64,000 nucleotides of DNA from Thermocatellispora tengchongensis (GTDB taxonomy: Bacteria > Actinomycetota > Actinomycetes > Streptosporangiales > Streptosporangiaceae). The stretch lies in contig NZ_JACHGN010000013.1 in NCBI RefSeq assembly GCF_014202315.1, positions 283,228-347,227 on the forward strand, read 5' to 3'. The notes below the pieces were generated by a model, which had not been told where the DNA came from, did not search any database, and saw nothing but the letters and a program-made list of their open reading frames with translations. This document shows positions 34,091-42,732 of this stretch, piece after piece; the first letter of the stretch is position 1, and the number at the start of each line of letters is the position of its first letter. The translations under genes were made by a program, and so were the position numbers.

Positions 34091-37000
34091 CTAGCACTGG
34101 GAGCGGTCCGTGATGACCCTCTGCTCCTCCCTGGTGGTCAGGTCGATGACGATGATCTTGGTGACTTTGGGGTTGAGCAGCAGCTCGAAGCATTCCACGG
34201 TCTTCCAGACGCCCGACGGTTGCACGCTTTCTCCGAGCACTACTCGGACCTCGCCGGAGGCATTCCGGGCATAGGCTTGCGACACCCGCCTCCACACGGC
34301 GTTCACCTGGGCTTTAATGGCGTCCCATGGCACCTCCGCGGGGTCCCAATCCATATCTCTGCTACGCCAGATCGCCTGTGGGATTCCGCGGCTGTCCATG
34401 AGCATTTCGAGCGTGGTTCCGCCCTTTTCCTTCGCGATTTCAGCGGCTTCGTCAGGTCCCGCGGACAAGTATTTCTCATTTCCTGTCTCGGTGCGGCCGG
34501 ACCAGAAGAAGGCAGTGCCGCTGGGGGAGGTGTAGTTGCCGGCGGAATGCAGGCTGGCCTCCATCGCCCGGACGTGCGCGAGGACCAGTTGTTCCTTGCT
34601 CCTGATAAGGCCTATTCGGATTTCCGAGACCGCGTCCGAGCCCGTTCTGGCAGCCGTGTAGGCGTTCTTGAGAGCCCGGAAGCCGGCGCTGACCAGCTTG
34701 CCGATCCCGGCGGCGACCAGCTCTTCGAGAACGATCGTGCCGATGTTGAGCAGCGTCTTGCCCAGCGATTGGTCACCATTGATGAGGCGGGAGATCTCAA
34801 TGCCGACTTCGACGACGGTGAGCACCGCTCCGCAGACCCGAGTGAGACTGCAGCCCGCGGTGAGGGGAGCCCACCCCGCAGCGAACAACGTGTACCCGTA
34901 CTTGATCGCCTGGAAGGTGAGAATGTATCGTTGCATTCCCTGGAACGCAGGGTCCAAGGTGGAGTTGATGCAGTTCTGGTAAGACTGACTGTCTTGCGGA
35001 TATATGTCACAGAAGGCGGAGTTGATGTAGGCCCGCGTGGCCAGGTCCTCCGGATCTCCGATGACGTTCTCGATGCAGTTGCTATAGAATCCGCCCTCTT
35101 CTAGGCCGTACAACTCCTCCAGCTTGGCGTAATCGTCCCTTGTGTACTCGACAATGCATTTGTGGATTTCCACGCCGGCGGCATGTTCGTAAGCCTCGTA
35201 GGCCTCATTGGCCGCTGCGACGGCCGCCTCGGCGTCGAGGCCGGCCTCAGTGGCCGACCTGTAGGCGCTGCCGGCCGCTGCATAGGCCCTGTTGGCGGCG
35301 TCGATGGCGATCTCGTGGGAGGCGACCGCCCAGGTGGCCGACCGGATGGCGCTGCGAGCCGAGGTGTTGGCCCTGGTGGCCGCCTCGCGGGCGGTCTTGA
35401 CCGCGGCCGCGGCCTTGCTCACCGAGGCAGCAGCCTGATCGGCGTAGTCGCTCGCCTGCTGGGCATACCCGGAAGCCCGCTGCGCCGAATCGATCGCCTG
35501 CTGAGTGTACGATGCGGCCTCCAGGGCCTTGTCGCGGGCGCGGGCGGCCACGGCCTGCGCTTCCAGCGCATACTGCACAGCCGTCTCGGCGGCCTGGCTG
35601 ATCTTCGTGAGCAGACCGGAGACCACAGCCAAATGGATCGCGCTCGCATGATCCCGCTCGGCCGCGGTGAACCGGCCGGTGGTGAGAAACTGCTTCAGGC
35701 CCGGCGCGGGTCCTTCCAAGGCGATCTGCGCGGCCGCCTTCACCTCCGGTCCGCTGTGGGGGCTTGCCAGGATCTGGTTGACCCGCACCCGGTCACCGAT
35801 GGCCGCCGCCGTGTACTGGCCGGTGTCAAGAAAGTCGCGCAACGCCTGCAGCGTGTCGGTGTCGAGTGCTTGCTGGGCCCGCTGCGCCAGAACGACGTCG
35901 CCGGACGCCTTGGCCGCGGTCAGGATCTGGTTGACCTTCAACCGGTCCGCGCTGTAGCGGCCGGGATAGTTCTGAGTACGCAGGAAGGTCGCGACCGTCT
36001 GATCGCTGCCGGCCAGCGCGCTCCTGGCCGCCGTCGCCAAAGCGGCGTTCTCGGTCACCGCCAGGTTCATCACCGCAATGCGGTTGTCCTGTGCCACGGC
36101 GTTGGGGATGCCGGTGCGGACGAACTCCAGAACGAGATCGTCGGTGCTGCCCAGCGCGGCCAGCGCCGCCTGTTTGGTCCAGGCGCCCTGGCCGCCGGCC
36201 AGGTTGAGCGCGACCCTGCGTGCCGCCGCCACCGCGGCGGCACGCTCGGTGGCCGGGTCCAGCACCACGGCGATGAGCCTGTTGGTTTCCGCATCGCGTT
36301 TGGCGGCTTGGTCGACGTCCCAGTCTGCGACGCGTTGCTGTGCCTCGTACTCGGCGTTGGCGGCACGGGCGATCTCCAGCCCCTCGTCCCGGGCCACCGC
36401 CAAGCGCTCGGCGTCGGCGGCGCGCGCTGCCTTGAACACGGCGTCTGCCTGCTCTGCGGTGTCCAGCGCCTCCTGCGCGGCAGCGGTGGCGGCGTTGGCG
36501 TGGTCGGTGGCGCGTTGCGCAGCCTCGGCGGCCTCGCCGGCGTGCTCCGCGGCATCGAGGGCCGCGATTGCTGCGGCCTCGGCGTTGGCCGCTGCCCGGT
36601 TGGCGGCCTTCCGCGCGTTGTCCGCGGCGCTGATGGCTTCCTGGAGATACTCCTCGGCTGCCCGTGCCGCCCGGGCGGCACGCTCGGCGTTGGCCCGCGC
36701 CCTCGCCGCCGCAGCGACCGCCTCCTGGGCTTCCGCGCCGGCCGCGTTGGCGTACCGCACCGCCTCGTCATTGGCGGCCGCTGCCGCCAGGGCGTGCTCC
36801 GCCGCAGCCCTGGCCGATTCGATGGCCTTCTGGCCGTTTGCCAGCGCCTTGCCCGCCTCTTCCGCCCGGGTGGCGAAATCTCGCGTCTGCTGGGCGATCG
36901 CATTGGCTTCCTGCGCCGCCTGTCGTGCGACATCCGCCCTGTTGGCATCCACTGACGCCTCGGCGGCCGCCCGGTAAGCCGCGGTGGCTTTCTGGCTGGC

Positions 37001-38047
37001 CTTCGACGCCATCTGCGCCGCCCGCGCCGCCGCGGTGGAGGCGACTCGCGCCGCCCGGTTCGCCGCCGCTGCCGCCTCAACGGCCACCCGCGCCGCATCG
37101 GCCGCCTTCTGCGCCGCCCTGGCCGCCCGCTGGGCCTGCGCCTTCGCTTCGGCCATGTTGTCGCGCGCAGCTTCGGTCGCCTCGGCGGCCTCCGCCGCGG
37201 ACCGTCGCGCCGCGGCTGCGGCGTCCCTGGCGCGGTCGGCCTCGCCGGTGGCGTGGGTGGTCTCCTGCTTCGCCAGCGCAGCGGCCGCCTCCGCCTGGCC
37301 GAGCAGATCTTCCAGCGTCGCGGTCTCGTCGTCTCGCGCCGACGCCACCGCCCAGCCGTAGGAGAGGAACGCCTCCAGCGCCTCCGGCGTACCCTCGTCC
37401 AGCGCCTTCTGGCCCGCGGCGCGTACTTGCGGGCCGCCGGTAGCCATCGCCTGGTTGATCCGTAGCCGCTGGTCAGTGTTCCACTGCGTCTGCCAGCCTG
37501 ACTCCAGGAACTCCCGCAGCGCCTGAGTATCTCCGGAGTCCAGTACGGCCTGCGCCGCCTGCTTGACCTGTTCGCCGCCGGCGCTCATCAGCTGGTTCAC
37601 CGACACGCGCGCGTCGATGTCCGACGGGCCCTGCCACCCGCTTTCCAAGAACGTGGCGATCGCGTTCTGATCACCTGCCGCGTCGGCGTCCAGGGCGGCC
37701 TGGGCCTTCGCGCGCAACGCGGGGCCACCGTTACTGATGACGCTCACGAGGGTGTCCCGCTGGTCGAGACGCTGAGCCTGGCGCCATCCTCCGGCCAGGA
37801 ACGCGCTGACCTGCTCGTCCGAGCCCAGCAGCGCCGCCTCGGCCGCTAATCGGACCTGCGGGCCGCCCTCTTGCCAGGCCACCACCACGTGGGAGCGATC
37901 AGCGGCGAGCGGCTGCTCGGCATGTGCCGGCATCACCCGCAACATGCCGGCCAGCAGAGTCAGGACTACGAGTACCGCGATCGTCGCCTGCCGACGCACC
38001 GCACCGGAGTGCGTTCGCCCGTTCACGGTCGGTATCCACGCATGCAC
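34091..38047 (-). CDS. secreted ALF-repeat protein with C-terminal CD38/ADP-ribosyl-cyclase-like domain
   Basis: This is a 1318-residue protein. A signal peptide spans residues 1-43 (ATIAVLVVLTLLAGML, cleavage after AHA). Four ALF repeats follow (AFLAGGW 82, TFLESGW 132, EFLESGW 180, AFLSYGW 227), then a long Ala-rich helix to about 590. Four more ALF repeats (EFVRTG, TFLRTQ, DFLDTG, QFLTTG), a second Ala-rich helix, a Cys-containing segment and a hydrophobic stretch come next. The last about 170 residues resemble CD38: FFWSGRT (Trp1182), TTLEMLM (Glu1214), VWRRVSQAYA (Trp1252, Ser1256) and VWKTVECFEL (Glu1285). These align with CD38 Trp125, Glu146, Trp189, Ser193 and Glu226. NAD cyclase/hydrolase activity is inferred. 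GGAGG lies 10 bases before the ATG. Divergent from the gene at 38265. Confidence 0.75.
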   Translation of the reverse strand: MHAWIPTVNGRTHSGAVRRQATIAVLVVLTLLAGMLRVMPAHAEQPLAADRSHVVVAWQEGGPQVRLAAEAALLGSDEQVSAFLAGGWRQAQRLDQRDTLVSVISNGGPALRAKAQAALDADAAGDQNAIATFLESGWQGPSDIDARVSVNQLMSAGGEQVKQAAQAVLDSGDTQALREFLESGWQTQWNTDQRLRINQAMATGGPQVRAAGQKALDEGTPEALEAFLSYGWAVASARDDETATLEDLLGQAEAAAALAKQETTHATGEADRARDAAAAARRSAAEAAEATEAARDNMAEAKAQAQRAARAAQKAADAARVAVEAAAAANRAARVASTAAARAAQMASKASQKATAAYRAAAEASVDANRADVARQAAQEANAIAQQTRDFATRAEEAGKALANGQKAIESARAAAEHALAAAAANDEAVRYANAAGAEAQEAVAAAARARANAERAARAARAAEEYLQEAISAADNARKAANRAAANAEAAAIAALDAAEHAGEAAEAAQRATDHANAATAAAQEALDTAEQADAVFKAARAADAERLAVARDEGLEIARAANAEYEAQQRVADWDVDQAAKRDAETNRLIAVVLDPATERAAAVAAARRVALNLAGGQGAWTKQAALAALGSTDDLVLEFVRTGIPNAVAQDNRIAVMNLAVTENAALATAARSALAGSDQTVATFLRTQNYPGRYSADRLKVNQILTAAKASGDVVLAQRAQQALDTDTLQALRDFLDTGQYTAAAIGDRVRVNQILASPHSGPEVKAAAQIALEGPAPGLKQFLTTGRFTAAERDHASAIHLAVVSGLLTKISQAAETAVQYALEAQAVAARARDKALEAASYTQQAIDSAQRASGYAQQASDYADQAAASVSKAAAAVKTAREAATRANTSARSAIRSATWAVASHEIAIDAANRAYAAAGSAYRSATEAGLDAEAAVAAANEAYEAYEHAAGVEIHKCIVEYTRDDYAKLEELYGLEEGGFYSNCIENVIGDPEDLATRAYINSAFCDIYPQDSQSYQNCINSTLDPAFQGMQRYILTFQAIKYGYTLFAAGWAPLTAGCSLTRVCGAVLTVVEVGIEISRLINGDQSLGKTLLNIGTIVLEELVAAGIGKLVSAGFRALKNAYTAARTGSDAVSEIRIGLIRSKEQLVLAHVRAMEASLHSAGNYTSPSGTAFFWSGRTETGNEKYLSAGPDEAAEIAKEKGGTTLEMLMDSRGIPQAIWRSRDMDWDPAEVPWDAIKAQVNAVWRRVSQAYARNASGEVRVVLGESVQPSGVWKTVECFELLLNPKVTKIIVIDLTTREEQRVITDRSQC

Positions 38048-38264
38048 GTACAGCCTCCGTCACCGCTCGGTTCTTCGCACACATGGGAGCGCTGAAGAGG
38101 CGAAACCGGTCACCGTCCATTCAGCACTGCGGAGTGTCACACAATGCTTGAATGCCGGGCAATACCGGAGGTTGGCGGACATACCATCCGCATACCGGGC
38201 GTCTCTAGCCTCGTTTCAACCCGCGGATGGCACGGGCCGGGGGAGTCACCGGAGGTTTCTGATC
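38048..38264. promoter_or_regulatory. divergent promoter region of two secreted-protein genes
   Basis: These 217 bp separate the toxin-like gene from the pseudoprotease gene. ATACCGG occurs at 38162-38168 and 38192-38198 as direct repeats. Between and around them GCGGA...TCCGC (about 38175-38191) forms an inverted repeat. GGAGGT at 38251-38256 is the ribosome site of the right-hand gene. These are candidate shared control sites, with no specific regulator known. Confidence 0.4.
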
Positions 38265-40793
38265 ATGAGTTCTCCACCACGCTGGGCGACGCTGGGCGTC
38301 GTCGCAGCGATGGCAGCGTCCTTATCCGTAGCGGTCGGGCCGGCGCCGGCCGGCGCATCCGCGATCTCGCCTCCGTCGCTGGTGGACGACGGCCTCCACC
38401 CTTACCCCGGCGCGGCGGAGATCCTGGCGGCTCAGAATGTCAGGCTGATCTCCGGCGACGGCCATATCCTTCTGGCCGACTGCGCCACGCCGGCACAGGG
38501 CGACATCGGCCTGCTGAAGGTCTGGACCACCGACGAAGCCATCGGCTCTGACGGGATCGGCCGGCTCTGCTTCAAGGTGACCGCATCCGCCGGCGTGCTG
38601 AACCTCGAAGTTCCGGGCGTGTTCGAGATCCGCGGCGACGGCCAGCGGGAAGGCACCGGTCACCAGGTGACCGCGCAGCTGCGCAGCGACGACGGCGAAC
38701 AGCTCACCGTCGACGTGGATCCGGACGGCAGCACTCAGGTCGGTCTGGGCGCCGACCCGAACGCGTCGCCGACCATGTTGCTGCAGCTACGTGCCGGCAC
38801 CGGCCCAGCGCCGGGCACCGGCGAGCACACGGCGGTCGGCAAGATCGCCACCGTCGGCCGCGAGTGCACCGCGACGCTGGTCGCACCCCGCTGGGTGCTC
38901 GGCGCCGCAAGCTGCCTGGCCACCGATCCGAACCAGCCCCAACTGGCCGAGGGCCCGCCGGTCGGCGCGACCTATGTCACGTTCCCCGGTAAGTCCGCCA
39001 CCAAGGTCGACTGGCTGAGCCCGCGTCCCGGGCGCGACGTGGTCCTCGCCCGGCTGGCCACCCCGATCGAAGGGATCACCCCGATTCCGCTGGCCGCCGC
39101 CGCTCCCACCGGTGTCGAGCTGTCCACCGTCGGCCACAGCCGCGCCGCCGCGACGGCAACCGATTGGACCACCGACCGGCAGCAGAGCGCGCAGATCACC
39201 TTCACCGCCTCCACCCCTACAACGCTGACCGCCGCGGCCGGCCCGCTCCTGTGCAGCGGCATGGCTGGTGCGCCCGTCCTCCACGGCGGCAAGATCGCCG
39301 CCGTGCTCAGTCAGGCGGGCCAGGCCGGGTGCCCGGACACCGCCGGGAACGGCAGCGCCCTCACCGCCGCCCGCGCTGACGACCTCGCGACGTGGGTCAA
39401 CGCCATCACCACCACCACGGCGGACCACACCTGGTCCCTGGCCGACCTGCCCGCCACAGCCACTCCGGGCACCGCCGTCAGCGCCGCCGCCGACAGCGCC
39501 TTCACCGGAACCGGCCTCCCGTTGACCGACACAGCCGGCGCGACCTGGAAGATCGGCGACACCTTCAGCCCGGCCGTCGAACTCAACGGCACCACCGGAA
39601 CCCTTTCGGCCGCTGGCCCCGCCGTCGTCACCGATGCCGACTTCAGCCTCAGCGCCTGGGCCAAACCCGCCGGCGATGGCACCGTTCTGTCCCAGGACGG
39701 CGTCAACACCGCCGGCTTCAAACTCTGGGCCGAGAACGGATCCTGGCGCTTCGCCATGAGCCGATCCGACGTGGCCAGTCCCGTCTGGGACACCGTCACC
39801 GCACCCGCGGGAAGTGCTCCGGCAGGTGTCTGGTCACAGGTCGCCGTGACCTACAAGGCCGCCACCGGCATCGTGATCCTCTGGGTCAACGGACGGAACG
39901 TCGCCAGCGTCCGCCACACAGCGAAGTGGAAAGCCACCGGCGCATTGCGCGTGGGCGCGCACAAGACCGGCGCCGCCAGCCTCGGCGGCCACTTCAAGGG
40001 CGTCCTGTCCACTCTTCAGACCTGGAACCGGCTTTCGCTCACGCCTGCGCTGAACAATCACGACTTCGACGGGGACGGCCGCAACGATGTCATCATCACC
40101 GACGGAGCCGGTGACCTGTGGATGTATCCGAACCAGGGCGGCTCGGGACTGACCACCGTCAGCGTCAGCAACCGGGTGAAGATCGGCAGCGGGTGGGGTT
40201 CCCTGAAATGGATCGTCACCGACTGGGACGCCGACGGCCTGGCCGACGTCGTCATGAAGGACTCCGACGGCGTTCTGTGGATGTATCCCAACCGGAGCGG
40301 ACAGCTGATCTCCGGCGCCAGGCAGCAGATCGGCACCGGCTGGGCCGACTACGTCCACGCCGCAGGCAACGCCAACGGCACGCCGCGCGCGGATCTGTTC
40401 GGCATCAACAACGGCAACGGCGCGTTGTACTACTACCCCGACGGGGGCGGCAAGACGGCGATCGGCAGCAGCGGCTGGACCGATTTCCGCATCTTCCCCG
40501 CCGATTTCAACGGCGACGACCGCGCCGACGTCATGGCGATCGACACCGCAGGCGAGCTCTGGTTCTATGCCAACACGAGCCAGAACGGTGTCACTCTTGC
40601 CGGCCGTACCCAATCCGGCACCGGCTGGAGCAACTACAAGGTCGCGGCCATGGATCTGAGCGGTGACGGCAAGACCGACCTGGTCGCCCACGACGGCAGT
40701 GGAAACCTGTGGTTCTATCCCGGCAACGACAACGGTCGATTCGGCAGCCGCTCCCGGATCGGGGTCAACTGGACGATCAACGCCATCGGCTGA
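38265..40793 (+). CDS. secreted trypsin-fold pseudoprotease with LamG and FG-GAP/VCBS repeats
   Basis: This is an 842-residue protein starting at ATG 38265, 8 bases after GGAGGT. The signal peptide is residues 1-32 (cleavage after GASA). A chymotrypsin-like domain lies at about 185-380, but the active-site blocks are altered. TAAHC has become GAASC (213-217, His lost), and GDSGGP has become GMAGAP (332-337, Ser to Ala). The Asp of GRDVVLARL (258) remains. A LamG-like jelly roll follows (about 435-595), then five calcium-type repeats such as DFDGDGRNDVI and DFNGDDRADVM (599-842). It probably binds glycans or protein surfaces and does not cleave. Divergent from the toxin-like gene. Confidence 0.8.
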   Translation: MSSPPRWATLGVVAAMAASLSVAVGPAPAGASAISPPSLVDDGLHPYPGAAEILAAQNVRLISGDGHILLADCATPAQGDIGLLKVWTTDEAIGSDGIGRLCFKVTASAGVLNLEVPGVFEIRGDGQREGTGHQVTAQLRSDDGEQLTVDVDPDGSTQVGLGADPNASPTMLLQLRAGTGPAPGTGEHTAVGKIATVGRECTATLVAPRWVLGAASCLATDPNQPQLAEGPPVGATYVTFPGKSATKVDWLSPRPGRDVVLARLATPIEGITPIPLAAAAPTGVELSTVGHSRAAATATDWTTDRQQSAQITFTASTPTTLTAAAGPLLCSGMAGAPVLHGGKIAAVLSQAGQAGCPDTAGNGSALTAARADDLATWVNAITTTTADHTWSLADLPATATPGTAVSAAADSAFTGTGLPLTDTAGATWKIGDTFSPAVELNGTTGTLSAAGPAVVTDADFSLSAWAKPAGDGTVLSQDGVNTAGFKLWAENGSWRFAMSRSDVASPVWDTVTAPAGSAPAGVWSQVAVTYKAATGIVILWVNGRNVASVRHTAKWKATGALRVGAHKTGAASLGGHFKGVLSTLQTWNRLSLTPALNNHDFDGDGRNDVIITDGAGDLWMYPNQGGSGLTTVSVSNRVKIGSGWGSLKWIVTDWDADGLADVVMKDSDGVLWMYPNRSGQLISGARQQIGTGWADYVHAAGNANGTPRADLFGINNGNGALYYYPDGGGKTAIGSSGWTDFRIFPADFNGDDRADVMAIDTAGELWFYANTSQNGVTLAGRTQSGTGWSNYKVAAMDLSGDGKTDLVAHDGSGNLWFYPGNDNGRFGSRSRIGVNWTINAIG

Positions 40794-40888
40794 CCGGCTC
40801 TGCTGAATGCACCACCATCTGGTGGCTGTGAGGACCGGATCGCGAGAGCCGGAAGGCCAAAGAGCGGGATTGAGTAACAAAGCTCAGC

Positions 40889-40924
40889 CAGGCCCCATGC
40901 CCGAGAGATCGGGTATGGGGCCTG
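40889..40924. terminator. strong long-stem terminator
   Basis: CAGGCCCCAT-g-CCCGA pairs with TCGGG-t-ATGGGGCCTG around a GAGA loop, giving a 15-bp stem with one mismatch. It lies 96 bp after the pseudoprotease stop at 40793. A weaker CCACCA/TGGTGG hairpin occurs at 40812-40825. Confidence 0.7.
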
Positions 40925-41224
40925 CGGCGTTCTGATCATCATCGTGACCGGGCCAAGCCGACGCTGGTGCCCTCAGGGCCTGCTCGGCAAGTGAGAATCA
41001 CAGGGCGTTCCCCTCGCGATACAGGTGCCCGAGTCCGGCCCACAGGGCCAGGCCGGCTCGGCGGCGTGCCGCGGATCGCGGGCGCTCCGGGTTTCCTGGC
41101 CTGCGCGCTGGGCGTGCGGCGCCGGCACTGGGACCGGCCCCGGCGGCCCGCCTTCGGCTGGGACGGTCTCGCCGACACCGAACGCGCGAGCCACCGGTCT
41201 CCCCGTTCCAGCCGGGCGTCGCCG
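40925..41224. other. 300-bp stretch without a recognised gene
   Basis: This lies between the terminator and the end of the acyl-CoA ligase gene (minus strand). Open frames exist on both strands but none has a start signal, a domain or a coherent family reading. No repeats were seen. Confidence 0.4.
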
Positions 41225-42703
41225 TCAGCCTGGGCTCGGCGCGCCGGCGACGCCGCGCCGGAGCCGCTCGCCGCGCAGGGCGGAACGCCTGACCTTTCCG
41301 GCGTCGTCACGGAGCGGGGCGGCCGTGAACTCGAACGTCCTGGGAATCTTGTACGCCGAGAGCCGCCCGCGCAGGAACGCGGCCAGCTCGTCGGCCGTCA
41401 CGGCGCCCGTGGTCTGCACGATGGCGCACGGCACGGCGCCGAGGTCTTCGTGGGGCATGCCGATGACGCACGAGTCCAGCACGGCCGGGTGCTCGCCCAG
41501 CGCGGCCTCGATCTCGGCGGGATAGACGTTGGCGCCGCCGACGAGGATCATGTCGCTCTCCCGATCGGTGAGGAACAGGTAGCCGTCGGAGTCGAGGTAG
41601 CCCAGGTCGCCGTAGCACTCCCAGCCGCCGTCGCGGGTCCTCGGCCGCGCGCCGACGTAGTGGTACCCGGGCCGCGCATCCGGCCCGCGGCGCAGCCACA
41701 CGTGGCCCACTTCGCCGGGCGGAAGTTCGCGGCCGTGGACGTCCAGGATCGTGATCTCGCCGAGGACGGGGCGGCCCACGGATCCGGGGCGGGTGAGCCA
41801 TTCGGCGCCGTCGATGGCGGTCGCGGCGATCCCCTCGGTCGCCGAGTAGATCTCCAGGATCCGCTCCGGGCCGAGCCAGCCGATCCATTCGCGTTTGAGC
41901 CACGGTGGGCACGGCGCGGCCATGTGCACCACCCGGCGCAGGTGGGAGAGATCGTAGCGGTCGCGGGTCTCCGGGCCGAGGCGCCAGATGCGCTGCATCA
42001 TCGTCGGCACGACGTAGAGCCAGCCGGCCTGATGCGCGTCGAGGTCGCGGAGGACCCGCTCGGCCTCGAAACGATGCTGGAGCACCACGTGGGTGCCGAG
42101 CAGCAGCGCCAGCACGCTGAACAAGAACGGGGCGTTGTGGTGCAGCGGGCCGGGGACGACGGCCGTGCCGTCCCGCGGCATCCCGGCGAGCAGGGCGAGC
42201 GGGGTGACGGTGTCCACCAGCGCCGGCGCGTCGGTCACGATCACCTTGGGCCGGCCGGTGCTGCCCCCGGACGTGGTGGCCTTCCAGGACGGCGACACGG
42301 CCGGGGGCAGCGGGCCGTCGTCCTCGCCGTCGGCGTCGAGGGGCAGCGCGGGGAACCGTGTCGCCCGCCCGGCCGCGACGACGCCGGCGGGCTTGACGAT
42401 GTCCAGGACGGCGTCGAGCTCGGCCGGCGGCATCCGGGCCGACAGCGGCTGGGGGACGGCGCCGAGCTTCCAGGCGGCGAACGCGGCGACCATGAAGTCC
42501 GGGCCGTTGTCCAGGGCGATGCTGACGTGGTCGCCGGGGCGCACCCCCTCGCCGGCGAAGGCGCGGGCGAGCCGGTTGCTCCGCCGGTCCAGTTCGGCGC
42601 GGGTGATCGTGAGGCCGGCGCAGGTGACGGCAGGCCGGTCCGGGGCCTGTTCGGCGAGGTCCCTGATCGCCTCGCCGAACGTCGTGGGAGTGCTGGGAGT
42701 CAC
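41225..42703 (-). CDS. AMP-forming acyl-CoA ligase (ANL superfamily)
   Basis: This is a 492-residue adenylate-forming enzyme. The P-loop is TTSGGSTGRPKV. The A5 motif is EIYSATEG, the A7 motif is YGDLGYLDSDGYLFLTDR and the A8 hinge is VYPAEIEAALGEHPAV. The ANL lysine is in SAYKIPRTFEFTAAPLRDDA, in the GK context of A10 (DAGKVRRSAL). It activates a carboxylic acid to its CoA thioester. It lies downstream of the thiolase on the same strand, 29 bp apart, under the CAGTCA-N4-TGACTC site at 43940. This suggests catabolism of an imported acid. Confidence 0.87.
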   Translation of the reverse strand: MTPSTPTTFGEAIRDLAEQAPDRPAVTCAGLTITRAELDRRSNRLARAFAGEGVRPGDHVSIALDNGPDFMVAAFAAWKLGAVPQPLSARMPPAELDAVLDIVKPAGVVAAGRATRFPALPLDADGEDDGPLPPAVSPSWKATTSGGSTGRPKVIVTDAPALVDTVTPLALLAGMPRDGTAVVPGPLHHNAPFLFSVLALLLGTHVVLQHRFEAERVLRDLDAHQAGWLYVVPTMMQRIWRLGPETRDRYDLSHLRRVVHMAAPCPPWLKREWIGWLGPERILEIYSATEGIAATAIDGAEWLTRPGSVGRPVLGEITILDVHGRELPPGEVGHVWLRRGPDARPGYHYVGARPRTRDGGWECYGDLGYLDSDGYLFLTDRESDMILVGGANVYPAEIEAALGEHPAVLDSCVIGMPHEDLGAVPCAIVQTTGAVTADELAAFLRGRLSAYKIPRTFEFTAAPLRDDAGKVRRSALRGERLRRGVAGAPSPG

Positions 42704-42732
42704 TTCGCCTCACCTTCCGATGCGGGACCTGG

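Noticed and set aside
35162..36955. 597-residue plus-strand frame inside the ALF-repeat protein
   Set aside because: Antisense of the Ala-rich helices; Gly/Arg-rich, no start signal, no domain.
35100..37300. Ala-rich region as a CRISPR-like or tandem-repeat array
   Set aside because: Repetition is at the protein level (Ala/Glu/Arg helices); no regular DNA unit with constant spacers is present.
40812..40825. CCACCA/TGGTGG hairpin as the main terminator of the pseudoprotease gene
   Set aside because: Short stem and almost no loop; the 15-bp stem at 40889-40924 is far stronger.
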